From positions 576,213 to 640,212 of the forward strand of contig NZ_DLFW01000002.1 in assembly GCF_002482385.1 (NCBI RefSeq): DNA of 64,000 nt, in the 5' to 3' direction. This document shows, in pieces, positions 35,532-44,155 of the stretch. The notes beneath the pieces are model-generated. The model had not been told where the DNA came from. It saw nothing but the letters and a program-made list of their open reading frames with translations, and did no database searches. Both the position numbers and the translations under genes were made by a program. Numbering within the stretch: position 1 is the stretch's first letter; each line of letters starts with the position of its first letter. The stretch comes from Dysgonomonas sp. UBA7710. Lineage in GTDB: Bacteria; Bacteroidota; Bacteroidia; Bacteroidales; Dysgonomonadaceae.

Positions 35532-36488
35532 TTATTTGCGCTTAGAGAGAGGTCGTAGTTTTTTTATTGCTTTTCTTACGGTTTCGTGTGTGTCAAACTT
35601 ATTATGCGGGTCAAGAGCAAGAATTTTTTCGTAGTCATCTAATGCCTCGCCGTATTTTTTCTGTGCTTCGAAGATCGATGCACGCTTTTTGTAAATATTT
35701 ATATTTGTAGAGTCTAGGGTTATGACCTTATTGCAGTCTATCAATGCCTTGTCGTATTCTTTTTGCACTATATACGCTCCGGCCCTGTTGCTATATGCCT
35801 TTATATTGGTGGAGTCTATACTTAATATTTTATCATAATCGGAGATGGCTTTATCATATGCTTCTTTAGCCAGATAAGTATTTCCGCGGTTAGTATATAT
35901 ATCGATAATATAGGATGGATTCAGTTTAATGGCTCTGTTATAATCTTCCAGGGCTTTGTCATAATTGCCTGACTCTTCGTAGATAATACCGCGGTTATAA
36001 TAGGCATCTGAATAATCGGAGTTTAGCTTTAGCGCTTTGTTATAGTCAAGTATGGCTAAGCTGTCCTCATCCAGTATCTGGTATATGCAACCCCTGTTAT
36101 AGAATCCTTTGGGGGATGTGGAGTCTATCCCTATTATGATATTGGCGTATTTAATTGCCTTTTTATAGTTCTCCAGACTGAGGTATTCATTGCTAATGAA
36201 AGTATTTCCTTCTATTAGTAATATATTTTTTTTCCGGGGGGTAATAAGGTCTTCATCAGCCTCTATATGTTCGATAATTTTCTCGAAGGCCTTTATGCGT
36301 TCCTTGTGATTATCCAGACTGTCCATAATCCGGTTCATCCGGTATCTGAATTCAGCTATATGTTTGTCCTGCTTAATTTCCTTATCGAAAAGCCCACATG
36401 ATGATACACATGCCGAAAACAGAAGGATCGCGATAGTCAAACGTGATTTTAAGAATATTTGTAATGTTGCGTTTATTATCTTTATCAT
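35532..36488 (-). CDS. TPR-repeat lipoprotein
   Basis: The 318-residue lipoprotein (lipobox CVSSC, cysteine near residue 31) has at least five consecutive tetratricopeptide repeats: KGFYNRGCIYQILDEDSLAI, SDAYYNRGIIYEESGNYDKA, DIYTNRGNTYLAKEAYDKAI, KAYSNRAGAYIVQKEYDKAL and NIYKKRASIFEAQKKYGEAL. It ends in a basic tail (KKLRPLSKRK). It is anchored in a membrane facing the periplasm and is a protein-contact scaffold; no partner is evident. It is a relative of the 263-residue TPR protein at 8991. Confidence 0.85.
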   Translation of the reverse strand: MIKIINATLQIFLKSRLTIAILLFSACVSSCGLFDKEIKQDKHIAEFRYRMNRIMDSLDNHKERIKAFEKIIEHIEADEDLITPRKKNILLIEGNTFISNEYLSLENYKKAIKYANIIIGIDSTSPKGFYNRGCIYQILDEDSLAILDYNKALKLNSDYSDAYYNRGIIYEESGNYDKALEDYNRAIKLNPSYIIDIYTNRGNTYLAKEAYDKAISDYDKILSIDSTNIKAYSNRAGAYIVQKEYDKALIDCNKVITLDSTNINIYKKRASIFEAQKKYGEALDDYEKILALDPHNKFDTHETVRKAIKKLRPLSKRK

Positions 36489-36537
36489 ATCTCATACCTG
36501 AAATTAATAAGCATGCCTTATCCGATATATTGCAGAA

Positions 36538-36545
36538 CAAAGATA
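36538..36545 (-). promoter_or_regulatory. -7 box for the TPR lipoprotein
   Basis: The reverse strand reads TATCTTTG, an exact consensus match, 49 bases before the ATG at 36488. Confidence 0.55.
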
Positions 36546-36604
36546 TTAAAAAAAATGTATAATGTGATAATAATGATATTATCGTATCTATAAATGATAT
36601 TTCA

Positions 36605-36690
36605 GAAACTTTATCTATACCATAAATCTGTGAGCCATTCGCTGATAGCTAATCGCTCTTTGAACTGAAGATCGGTGGAGCCAAATATTT
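36605..36690. repeat. Mosaic intergenic repeat island, partial copy
   Basis: ACTTTATCTATA (36608-36619) is followed by GTGAGCCATTCGCTGATAGC and CGCTCTTTGAA, a degraded version of the left part of islands 1 and 2. No GTTAC boxes occur here. This lies in a 500-base gap with no gene; the rest holds a hairpin (36734-36765) and AT-rich DNA. Confidence 0.55.
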
Positions 36691-36733
36691 CATTATACGG
36701 ATTTTTACTATTGTACGGGGATGTATAAAAAGT

Positions 36734-36765
36734 GAAAGCATCTATCCTCTCGGATAAATGCTTTC
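36734..36765 (-). terminator. Possible terminator after the 158-residue lipoprotein gene
   Basis: GAAAGCATCTATCC (36734-36747) pairs with GGATAAATGCTTTC (36752-36765) with one mismatch; on the reverse strand a TTTTT run follows. It is 230 bases after the stop, so the link is loose. Confidence 0.45.
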
Positions 36766-36992
36766 TGATTAGTAGTGTTATTTTTATCTAAAATAAAAAG
36801 TAATATGTGTATTATGCTCTTTATATATTTAACGTAAAAAAGACGGAAGTGTTACGTCAGATATATTATTTGTGATTTTTTAATAAAAGTCTTATTGTTA
36901 CTTAATTATTTAAGTATTTACCATGAAGAGGAAAAAGAGGTCTGTTTATAACCTTTTTTATCTTGTAATAAACCGGAAATATTTTCAGGGTA

Positions 36993-37469
36993 TTAATGGG
37001 AAAACAATCCACGTTCAAAAATATCCATGGTATTGGCCTTCAGTATCTTGTTTTTGTCTATTTTCAATTCCTGGGCTACTTCGTCTTTGATGTCAGATAC
37101 TATATAAATAACAGAGTCTTTGTAGGAAAGAGTTTTTACTCCTTGCAGATCATCCATTGTAAAATAGTTCTTATCTATTATTTTGTATATGCCTTTTAGT
37201 GGTTCGGCATAGTTTTTATAGTAATAATAGGTTTTATCATTTTTAAACTCATAACTTACCTTATAAGCCTTGTTTCTGTCATTGATGTAATCTTCTATTG
37301 TCTTCTTTAGAGAAGGCTCAGTGACATATATTTCGGCCTTTGTTTCTGTATATACCCAGTGCCCTTCTATGCTTTTGGTATAGGCATTGTCTTCTCTGTC
37401 GCACGACGATAGCAGAAACCCCAGAGTCAATATTGATATTAAAATGTACGCTAGATATTTACCTTCCAT
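36993..37469 (-). CDS. Hypothetical lipoprotein
   Basis: The 158-residue protein has a long N-terminal hydrophobic segment with lipobox LLSSC (cysteine near residue 23) and a soluble domain similar in style to DUF5004/lipocalin-like Bacteroidota lipoproteins (SIEGHWVYTETKAEIYVTEP, then ISYEF-like VSYEFKNDKTYYYYKN and GIYKIIDKNYFTMDDLQGV). I cannot name it. It has its own ATG start and no close neighbour in the same direction. Confidence 0.7.
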   Translation of the reverse strand: MEGKYLAYILISILTLGFLLSSCDREDNAYTKSIEGHWVYTETKAEIYVTEPSLKKTIEDYINDRNKAYKVSYEFKNDKTYYYYKNYAEPLKGIYKIIDKNYFTMDDLQGVKTLSYKDSVIYIVSDIKDEVAQELKIDKNKILKANTMDIFERGLFSH

Positions 37470-37654
37470 AACCCAAATAATTAAGGTTATTTCACAAAAT
37501 TATATATTATAAACGAGAAAACTCGAATTTTGTTGTGTTTTTTTAATGAAAATCGGACAAAAATTTCCACTTTTTGCCCGATTTAACAGATGGAACTAAA
37601 TCCTGCTTATCATCGAAATAAAAAATATCTCACCGGAGGATTTTGTCGAGCAGC

Positions 37655-39154
37655 TCAATCAAAATCAAAATCATAATGATAACCAAAGCAATCATAGCGG
37701 TTGAATCTTATAGAATTGATATGATAGGACTCTTTAAGGGGTGTTTCCATGACCACTTTCTTATTATTCGGAGTTGTAACAATAATCTCAAATGATTCCA
37801 GGTTCCACTTATCCTTATTATTATACCATTTCGGGTTGACGGTAATCAGTGAGTCGGTTACATTATAATCCAGGTGTAATGCCTCAGCTTTTCTTTTTGC
37901 TGTGATCTTGTTGTCGGCATAGTCTTTTTTGAGTATTTCCACTTTGTAATCCGTCAAAGATGTATCTTGTCTGACTTTTACATATGGAAGGATACATACC
38001 TGTCTGTCCCTCATTCTTTCCCCCTTGTAAAACATAATCGGATTTTGCGGTTGAGGATTTGCAGTCAGGTATTCATCCCCAAGCTTTATAATCAGGGTGT
38101 CGGATTTCGTATTAACAGGCAGATTCTCTACCGCTTCTGCCCGCTCTTTGTGTAATTGGGCAAATTTGATGCTTTTGTTGCTGATATATACTACTGCCCC
38201 TATCCAGATCACCAGTCCGATAATGAAACTGACCAGCGTTTGTGATGTGAATGATGAGCGACGTAATATTTTTAGCAACAGGCTGAATAAGGCTCCTATA
38301 GGAATTAAAGTTGCCAGAACGAAGGCTATTTTCAGATTGATTGAGTTGTACCCGAGCAGGACGAGATAATTGTTCAGGCCAAATAATTCTGTATCCATGT
38401 AGAGCCATACCAGTGTGGTGATAATACCCAGCATGGTGAGAAAAACGGCAACGGCAATAATTCCTACAAAAATGTTTATTAATACATTAAGTATGGTTCC
38501 TATAGCGCTTCCTTTATATTTCTTGGGAGAAGGCTGTGAACGATCCTCTATATTTTCAATCGAGGGGTCGGCTCCGGTCATGGATAATTTCTGATTGAAT
38601 GTCCTTGCCACCGGCATGACTACCCATAGTACAATATATGCCAGTATGATTGTTCCTACTACCTTGAACGAAAGGAAGCTGAATAGGAATACGATGCCTG
38701 CTAAAAGGATTCGTATTGCCGTAGGGTCGATTTTGAAATAATGACCGAAGCCGCTACATACACCGCCTATGAGCTTGTTATTTTCATCCCTGTACAGTTT
38801 CTTTTTAAAGAAATTATAAGAATCATCTCTGCTTTCAGTATCATGGTAGGGTTCGTTTTTAGGCATGCCTTCTTCCGTTTCTCCGGATACGGTTTCATCG
38901 AAATCCTTCGGATTACCCATTATCTTTGTGATTTCCTGAGCATCGGTTATCGATACCACGCCGTCACTTCCATTGACTCTCATTTGCAGTAACTCGCTGA
39001 GGCGCGACTCTATATCTGCAATAATCTCATCTGCTTCCGGATTTCCGCTGAAATGCCTTCTCAAAGCTTTCAGATAGCTGTCGAGAACATGGAAAGCATC
39101 TTCTTCAAGATTGAATGCCAATCCGCCTATGCTCACTCTTACAGTTGGTTTCAT
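37655..39154 (-). CDS. Large PspC-domain membrane protein
   Basis: The 499-residue protein has three parts. Residues 1-65 form a charged domain (VRVSIGGLAFNLEEDAFHVL, ADEIIADIESRLSELLQM) that is repeated at the N-terminus of the 193-residue protein at 39511. Residues about 112-180 are a PspC domain (KKLYRDENNKLIGGVCSGFG, then IDPTAIRILLAGIVFLFSFL). The rest has several membrane helices (about 150-178, 225-253, 270-297, 310-328) and a soluble C-terminal domain. PspC proteins sense or protect the inner membrane under stress. It ends the PspC/PadR/PspC operon. Confidence 0.87.
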   Translation of the reverse strand: MKPTVRVSIGGLAFNLEEDAFHVLDSYLKALRRHFSGNPEADEIIADIESRLSELLQMRVNGSDGVVSITDAQEITKIMGNPKDFDETVSGETEEGMPKNEPYHDTESRDDSYNFFKKKLYRDENNKLIGGVCSGFGHYFKIDPTAIRILLAGIVFLFSFLSFKVVGTIILAYIVLWVVMPVARTFNQKLSMTGADPSIENIEDRSQPSPKKYKGSAIGTILNVLINIFVGIIAVAVFLTMLGIITTLVWLYMDTELFGLNNYLVLLGYNSINLKIAFVLATLIPIGALFSLLLKILRRSSFTSQTLVSFIIGLVIWIGAVVYISNKSIKFAQLHKERAEAVENLPVNTKSDTLIIKLGDEYLTANPQPQNPIMFYKGERMRDRQVCILPYVKVRQDTSLTDYKVEILKKDYADNKITAKRKAEALHLDYNVTDSLITVNPKWYNNKDKWNLESFEIIVTTPNNKKVVMETPLKESYHINSIRFNRYDCFGYHYDFDFD

Positions 39155-39166
39155 CGTATTTAGGTT

Positions 39167-39502
39167 TTATTTGTTTCTGATATTGTCTATAACCCTGACC
39201 AGATCTGTCCATACGGTATCGAGTTCATCTAATACGGCACGGCCTTTATCTGTGATTGTATAATATTTTCGCGGAGGTCCCTGTGTTGATTCCTCCCAGC
39301 GATAACTGAGCAAACCCTGATTTTTCTGGCGTGTAAGCAGAGGGTAAAGTGTTCCTTCCACAACGATCATTTCCGATTCTTTCAGTTCGTTGATAATGGC
39401 TGATACATAAGCGTCGCCTTTCGACAGGATGCTGAGGATACAGTATTCCAGTATTCCTTTGCGCATCTGGGCTTTTATGTTGTCTACATTTATTGTTTCC
39501 AT
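39167..39502 (-). CDS. PadR family transcriptional regulator
   Basis: The 111-residue protein is a compact PadR winged helix: MRKGILEYCILSILSKGDAY, VSAIINELKESEMIVVEGTL, YPLLTRQKNQGLLSYRWEES and PRKYYTITDKGRAVLDEL, plus a short C-terminal helix for dimerisation. PadR proteins are usually autorepressors that respond to phenolics, antibiotics or membrane stress. It lies between the two PspC genes, 12 and 8 bases from them, and most likely controls all three. Confidence 0.94.
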   Translation of the reverse strand: METINVDNIKAQMRKGILEYCILSILSKGDAYVSAIINELKESEMIVVEGTLYPLLTRQKNQGLLSYRWEESTQGPPRKYYTITDKGRAVLDELDTVWTDLVRVIDNIRNK

Positions 39503-39510
39503 ATTGTATA

Positions 39511-40092
39511 TTATTTGCGTTGTGATGTAAATTTTCTGATATTATCTGCTGTCGGGGCGTACCCTCTTAGTTCAAGCTTCTGCGCTATGGTTTCGGCCCT
39601 CGGTGATACAATCCACAGGATGAAATAAGCAAGAATGGCACTGCCATAGGCAAAAGCCAGTGCGACAAATATTAGTCTTATGATGGTAACATCTACTCCT
39701 GTATATGTTGCAATTCCGCTACATACACCAGCCAGCATTTTGTCATCCATATCACGATAAAACTTTTTATTTCCCCTGGTGTATTCCTCTCCCGGATCGT
39801 AGTTGCTTTGTGATGAACTTTGATTTTCATTTTGGGTTTTAGTTTCCACTTCGCCCAGGTGGTCAATGACAACTTGTACAAGCCTCATGTCTACCACCTG
39901 ATTCGAAAATTTCATTTCTTTCTGGAATATTTCGGCAACACGCGCTTCCACATCTTCCATTACTTCACGCGCTTCTTTTTTGTCGGAAATAGTTTCCTCG
40001 AAACGTCTCAGGTATTCTTTTAGTCTGTAATAGGCATCGTCTTCCATTGTGAAGTTGATTCCTCCTATGCTAACTTCTATAACTTTTTTCAT
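39511..40092 (-). CDS. Short PspC-domain protein
   Basis: The 193-residue protein has the same N-terminal charged domain as the 499-residue protein (IEVSIGGINFTMEDDAYYRL, AREVMEDVEARVAEIFQKEM), a linker rich in Gln/Ser/Asn, and a PspC domain (KKFYRDMDDKMLAGVCSGIA, then VTIIRLIFVALAFAYGSAIL). It is the first gene of the operon. The shared N-terminal module of about 65 residues is not one I can name and may be the common sensor or interaction part. Confidence 0.88.
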   Translation of the reverse strand: MKKVIEVSIGGINFTMEDDAYYRLKEYLRRFEETISDKKEAREVMEDVEARVAEIFQKEMKFSNQVVDMRLVQVVIDHLGEVETKTQNENQSSSQSNYDPGEEYTRGNKKFYRDMDDKMLAGVCSGIATYTGVDVTIIRLIFVALAFAYGSAILAYFILWIVSPRAETIAQKLELRGYAPTADNIRKFTSQRK

Positions 40093-40145
40093 AACCTACT
40101 ATTGTTTTATGCCATTTATTATACTATGCATTGTTATTTGTATTG

Positions 40146-40153
40146 CAAATATA
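40146..40153 (-). promoter_or_regulatory. Candidate -7 box for the PspC/PadR operon
   Basis: The reverse strand reads TATATTTG, matching TAnnTTTG, 53 bases before the ATG at 40092. Confidence 0.45.
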
Positions 40154-40164
40154 TAAATAAATAT

Positions 40165-40189
40165 TAGTACTATGCAATACATAATACTA
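40165..40189 (-). promoter_or_regulatory. Candidate PadR operator
   Basis: An imperfect palindrome TAGTA-n-TATG-n5-CATA-n-TACTA lies directly upstream of the -7 box. Half of it, TACTATGCA, recurs at 40122-40130 on the other side. The 400-base gap from 40093 to 40490 contains no gene, only these boxes and the promoters. PadR proteins bind dyads of this type; the assignment is inference. Confidence 0.5.
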
Positions 40190-40429
40190 TATTATTTGTA
40201 ATTCATATATGTATTTTATTTGTAATCAATACGTTGAGTTTATTGAAAGTCTTATTAATTAACTTTATTTAACTTTATTGCTTGAAATTTTTGTTGCTAA
40301 CCTTCATATTTCGCAAGAATGGACAAATGAAAATGCTAGTATATCTTATACTTTTGTCTGAAGAGTGCTCTATCCGGATATATAGTTGAATAAACCAAGT
40401 TATAAACATATATCCTGCTTATTTGGAAT

Positions 40430-40437
40430 TATCTTTG
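40430..40437 (+). promoter_or_regulatory. -7 box for the zinc-ribbon/AraC gene
   Basis: TATCTTTG, an exact consensus match, 53 bases before the ATG at 40491. Confidence 0.55.
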
Positions 40438-40490
40438 TGTAATGTAAGGTAATACAAATTTTGGGCGTTGAATAAAAAAGTCTGTCTGAT

Positions 40491-41618
40491 ATGAGAAACG
40501 ACATATGTCAAAGCTGTGGTATGCCGATGGCAGCAGCAGAGCATTTTGGTACAAATGGAGATAAAAGTCCGAATGAAGATTTTTGTTGTTTTTGCTTCCA
40601 GAATGGAAAATATACCGATGATTTCAGTTTTGATGAATTTGTCAAGGATTCTTTGCAATATTATGACGAAGCCGAAAAACTAGATGGCCGTACTCTTACG
40701 CTGGATGAGGTGAGCTTGAAAACAACTGTAAAACTGCCCGGTTTAAAGCGCTGGCAATCTCATCAGTTTACACATCTGGAATATTACAAATCGGTAAATA
40801 AGGCTGTAGACTATATAAATGATAATTTGTCCAGGGTTATTAACCTGTCTGATTTAGCAAGGGTAACCGGTATTTCTGATTTTCATTTTCACCGGATATT
40901 TAAGGCTGTGATGAATGAGAGTCCCGGCGATTATGTACAGCGTTTGCGATTAGAAAAGGCTGCGTTTAAATTACATACTACACGTTTTTCTCTGGCTGAT
41001 ATTGCAGAACAAACAGGTTATCAAAGTCCTCAGGCATTGTCTAAAGCTTTTAAAAAGAGATATGGAATTACACCATCGGCGTATCGCATACAGCCCGACG
41101 ATCTTACGGTGGGGATCAATAGCCCCGTGGAGAACCTTTTTTTGGAACCTGAAATAACTCAAATAGCATCGAAAGAAGTGTTCTACCTGCGTGTGGGAAA
41201 TCCTTACAAGCAGTCAGATGCATTTCTCAAATCGTGGGATAAACTGATTAGTATTGTCGGTGTGAGTGGGATACCGGATAGAGATCATGAATATCTGTTA
41301 TTGAGCCGGGATATTTCGACCATAACAAGTCCCCAAAATTGCAGGATATACACATGCATAAACGCTGAGAGTGCAATTAAACCCAAAGGGCGGTTGGGGC
41401 GGCAAACAATAGAAGGCGGCTTGTATGCGGTTTTTACTTACCGGGGAGCATATAAGTATATGGATAAGGTGTATTGTAATATTTACCGGTATTGGATACC
41501 GAAGAGTGAATATGAGCTAAGGGACAATATGTCTTTCTGCAAATTCCTGAATAGCCCCGTGCTGGTTACTGAAAGTGAATTACTGACAGAAATATATATT
41601 CCTGTCAGTAAAATTTGA
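40491..41618 (+). CDS. Zinc-ribbon/AraC/GyrI-like three-domain regulator
   Basis: The 375-residue protein joins three modules. Residues 1-55 are a putative zinc ribbon with CQSCGMPM and DFCCFCFQNGKYT, of the kind usually found as a free 80-90-residue protein. Residues about 100-205 are an AraC/XylS HTH pair (YINDNLSRVINLSDLARVTG, FHFHRIFKAVMNESPGDYVQ, ADIAEQTGYQSPQALSKAFK). From about 215 there is a GyrI-like effector domain (VENLFLEPEITQIASKEVFY). It probably senses a hydrophobic compound with the GyrI part; the zinc ribbon could serve in protein or redox sensing. Confidence 0.88.
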   Translation: MRNDICQSCGMPMAAAEHFGTNGDKSPNEDFCCFCFQNGKYTDDFSFDEFVKDSLQYYDEAEKLDGRTLTLDEVSLKTTVKLPGLKRWQSHQFTHLEYYKSVNKAVDYINDNLSRVINLSDLARVTGISDFHFHRIFKAVMNESPGDYVQRLRLEKAAFKLHTTRFSLADIAEQTGYQSPQALSKAFKKRYGITPSAYRIQPDDLTVGINSPVENLFLEPEITQIASKEVFYLRVGNPYKQSDAFLKSWDKLISIVGVSGIPDRDHEYLLLSRDISTITSPQNCRIYTCINAESAIKPKGRLGRQTIEGGLYAVFTYRGAYKYMDKVYCNIYRYWIPKSEYELRDNMSFCKFLNSPVLVTESELLTEIYIPVSKI

Positions 41619-41695
41619 GAGAAACCTCAATATTTAGAAGATACGTATCCGGTTAGCTTCTCCAATTTCTTTCTGTTTGTGTTTCCATAACGATG

Positions 41696-42436
41696 CTATT
41701 TTTTAGAGTTCTTTTTAGTACTTTTCTTCACATCTTTCTTCGGCTCGGGTTCCTTGTCAAAATCGACAGGATTTACTTTTCCCATCAAATCCAGTATCTT
41801 TGTCTGGCGCTTTATTATATAAGGCGACGGCTTTGCCGAGCTGAACCGGATGGGATTGGGCAATGTAGCGGCTATCAGAGCAGATTCGCCTGCAGTCAGT
41901 TTTTTCGCTGTCTTTTTGAAGTGAGCTTGTGCAACGGCTTCCGCGCCATAAATATTTTTACCCATTTCTATGGAGTTAAGATATACCTCCATGATGCGCT
42001 CTTTGCCCCAGATGGTTTCTATGAGAAATGTATAGTAGACTTCGAGTCCTTTGCGGACATAGGAACGGCCGGACCAAAGGAAAACGTTTTTTGCCGTTTG
42101 CTGGCTGATTGTGCTTGCTCCCCGTTGGCGCTTGCCCTTTTCGGCTTCGTTCATAGCCTTTTCTATCTGATCGAAATCGAATCCCGAATGGTCTAAAAAT
42201 AAGTTGTCTTCAGAGGCTACTACAGCCAGTGGCAGGTATTTCGATATTTCATTGAGAGGAACCCATGTATGCCTGCAAACAACCTCCTCTCCCGAAAAGA
42301 GTTGTGTTGCATTGTTCCATATCATGAGCGGGGTGTAATACACAGGGACAAATTTGAATACGATAACCTGTAATATGCTGAATATAAACAAAAATATTAC
42401 GATTCTCTTTATCCATTTAAAAATCTTTTTCAGCAT
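41696..42436 (-). CDS. mtgA: Monofunctional peptidoglycan glycosyltransferase
   Basis: The 246-residue enzyme polymerises lipid II into glycan strands. It has one N-terminal membrane helix (residues about 8-30) and a GT51 domain with the catalytic Glu in [16 protein letters not shown], the substrate motif [18 protein letters not shown], and [20 protein letters not shown]. It lacks a transpeptidase domain, so it is MtgA, not a class A PBP. The C-terminus is Lys-rich. A palindrome shared with the creD operon overlaps its promoter. Confidence 0.94.
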   Translation of the reverse strand: MLKKIFKWIKRIVIFLFIFSILQVIVFKFVPVYYTPLMIWNNATQLFSGEEVVCRHTWVPLNEISKYLPLAVVASEDNLFLDHSGFDFDQIEKAMNEAEKGKRQRGASTISQQTAKNVFLWSGRSYVRKGLEVYYTFLIETIWGKERIMEVYLNSIEMGKNIYGAEAVAQAHFKKTAKKLTAGESALIAATLPNPIRFSSAKPSPYIIKRQTKILDLMGKVNPVDFDKEPEPKKDVKKSTKKNSKK

Positions 42437-42473
42437 ATTTCTTTATATAAAAAAGGGAAGATTATATATTTTA

Positions 42474-42491
42474 CTTTGAAACACAAAGTTA
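42474..42491 (-). promoter_or_regulatory. mtgA promoter with CTTTG-N5-CAAAG palindrome
   Basis: The palindrome is 42474-42488; on the reverse strand it reads CTTTGTGTTTCAAAG, the same 15-mer as at 45848-45862 on the forward strand. It overlaps the -7-like TAACTTTG (42491-42484), 47 bases before the mtgA ATG. Confidence 0.6.
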
Positions 42492-42577
42492 ATGACAATT
42501 ATTTGAGATATGCAAAAATATATGGTGTAAAAAATCGGATAAATATTGTAGTATATAGCCAGTCTCTTTATAATTCA

Positions 42578-42613
42578 AAAAGCCCTTTGGATTTCTCTGT
42601 CCAAAGGGCTTTT
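42578..42613. terminator. Bidirectional terminator after gdhA
   Basis: AAAAGCCCTTTGG (42578-42590) pairs with its exact complement (42601-42613) over a 10-base loop, with T tracts both ways. It ends gdhA; mtgA starts on the far side. Confidence 0.85.
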
Positions 42614-42634
42614 CTCTTGATTGATTAAATTAAG

Positions 42635-43972
42635 TTATACAACTCCCTGCGCAATCATTGCCCGGGCTACCTTCATAAACCCGGCAACATTAGCACCTTT
42701 CACGTAGTTGATATATCCTCCATCCTCTTTTCCGTATTTCAGGCTTTGAGAATGTATATTTTTCATTATCTGGTGTAGCTTCTGATCTACTTCCTCCTCT
42801 GTCCATTGCAGATGCATCGCATTCTGGCTCATTTCCAGTCCCGATGTGGCAACACCTCCGGCATTTACAGCCTTACCCGGAGCAAACAGGATTTTCTTCT
42901 CGATGAAGAAATCCACAGCTTCGGCAGTACATCCCATATTAGATACCTCGGCTATACAGGTAGCACCGTTGGCAACCAATGTTTCCGCATCTTTCAGATT
43001 CAGTTCATTCTGTATGGCGCATGGCAAAGCAATATCTACTTTCTGTTCCCATGGTTTCTTACCTGCAAAGAATTTAGAATTAGGATATTTATCAGCATAT
43101 GGGGCTACAATATCGTCACCGCTGTTGCGAAGTTCGAGCATGTATTCTATTTTATCGCCGCTAACGCCATCCGGGTCATAAATATATCCGTCAGGTCCGG
43201 AAATGGTAATTACTTTAGCTCCGAGTTCTGTCGCTTTTGTGACGGCACCCCATGCTACATTGCCGAATCCCGAAACGGCAACGGTTTTTCCTTTCAGGTC
43301 TATATTTTTGGCTTTGAGCATTTCGTTCACAAAGTATAGCGCACCGAAACCTGTAGCTTCAGGACGGACTAGCGAACCTCCATATTCGAGTCCCTTGCCT
43401 GTGAAAGTCCCTGTATTTTCTCTTGCCAGCTTTTTGTACATGCCATACAAATAACCGATTTCGCGTGTGCCTACGCCGATGTCTCCGGCAGGAACATCCG
43501 TATCGGGGCCTATATTGCGCCAGAGTTCAAGCATGAAAGCCTGACAGAAACGCATAATCTCGGCATTCGACTTACCTCTCGGGCTGAAATCCGAACCTCC
43601 TTTGCCGCCACCCATAGGCAGTGTCGTCAATGCATTTTTGAAAGTTTGTTCAAATCCTAAGAATTTGAGTGAGGATAGGTTGACAGATGCATGGAACCGC
43701 AAGCCTCCCTTGTAAGGGCCGATAGCGTTATTGAATTGTACACGGTATCCCAGGTTTACCTGAATATCGCCTTTGTCGTCTACCCATGCTACACGGAATG
43801 TGAAAATCCTGTCGGGTTCCACCAGACGTTCGATAATACGGTTTTTTTCAAACTCGGGATGCTGGTTATATACATCTTCAATTGATACAAGCACTTCTTT
43901 TACAGCTTGCAGGAATTCATGCTCGCCGGGGTGTTTCGCCTCCAGCTCTGATAAAATGTTATTTATTTTCAT
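42635..43972 (-). CDS. gdhA: NADP-type glutamate dehydrogenase
   Basis: The 445-residue enzyme converts 2-oxoglutarate and ammonium to glutamate. It belongs to the hexameric short GDH family: substrate motif GPYKGGLRFHASVNLS, the lysine-containing LPMGGGKGGSDFSPRGKS, coenzyme domain with VAVSGFGNVAWGA, and the C-terminal NAGGVATSGLEMSQNA. The length and motif order fit the biosynthetic NADP form. It has its own promoter (44004-44011, reverse TACATTTG) and terminator. Confidence 0.97.
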   Translation of the reverse strand: MKINNILSELEAKHPGEHEFLQAVKEVLVSIEDVYNQHPEFEKNRIIERLVEPDRIFTFRVAWVDDKGDIQVNLGYRVQFNNAIGPYKGGLRFHASVNLSSLKFLGFEQTFKNALTTLPMGGGKGGSDFSPRGKSNAEIMRFCQAFMLELWRNIGPDTDVPAGDIGVGTREIGYLYGMYKKLARENTGTFTGKGLEYGGSLVRPEATGFGALYFVNEMLKAKNIDLKGKTVAVSGFGNVAWGAVTKATELGAKVITISGPDGYIYDPDGVSGDKIEYMLELRNSGDDIVAPYADKYPNSKFFAGKKPWEQKVDIALPCAIQNELNLKDAETLVANGATCIAEVSNMGCTAEAVDFFIEKKILFAPGKAVNAGGVATSGLEMSQNAMHLQWTEEEVDQKLHQIMKNIHSQSLKYGKEDGGYINYVKGANVAGFMKVARAMIAQGVV

Positions 43973-44003
43973 GATTTAACTATTAAATCGGTTCTTGACT
44001 ATA

Positions 44004-44011
44004 CAAATGTA
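44004..44011 (-). promoter_or_regulatory. Candidate -7 box for gdhA
   Basis: The reverse strand reads TACATTTG, 31 bases before the ATG at 43972. Confidence 0.45.
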
Positions 44012-44127
44012 TAAATAAACAACGATTTTAGGTAATATTTTGTTTTATTTTTCACATAGAAATACATGATTTAAAACATACAAAAATTAAGGAGAATCAT
44101 AATTCCTGATTTTCTGTATTTAATTAT

Positions 44128-44135
44128 TACATTTG
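44128..44135 (+). promoter_or_regulatory. Candidate -7 box for cysE
   Basis: TACATTTG, 20 bases before the ATG at 44156; the leader would be short. Confidence 0.45.
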
Positions 44136-44155
44136 TTGTTTTCAAAGCTAAAGTT

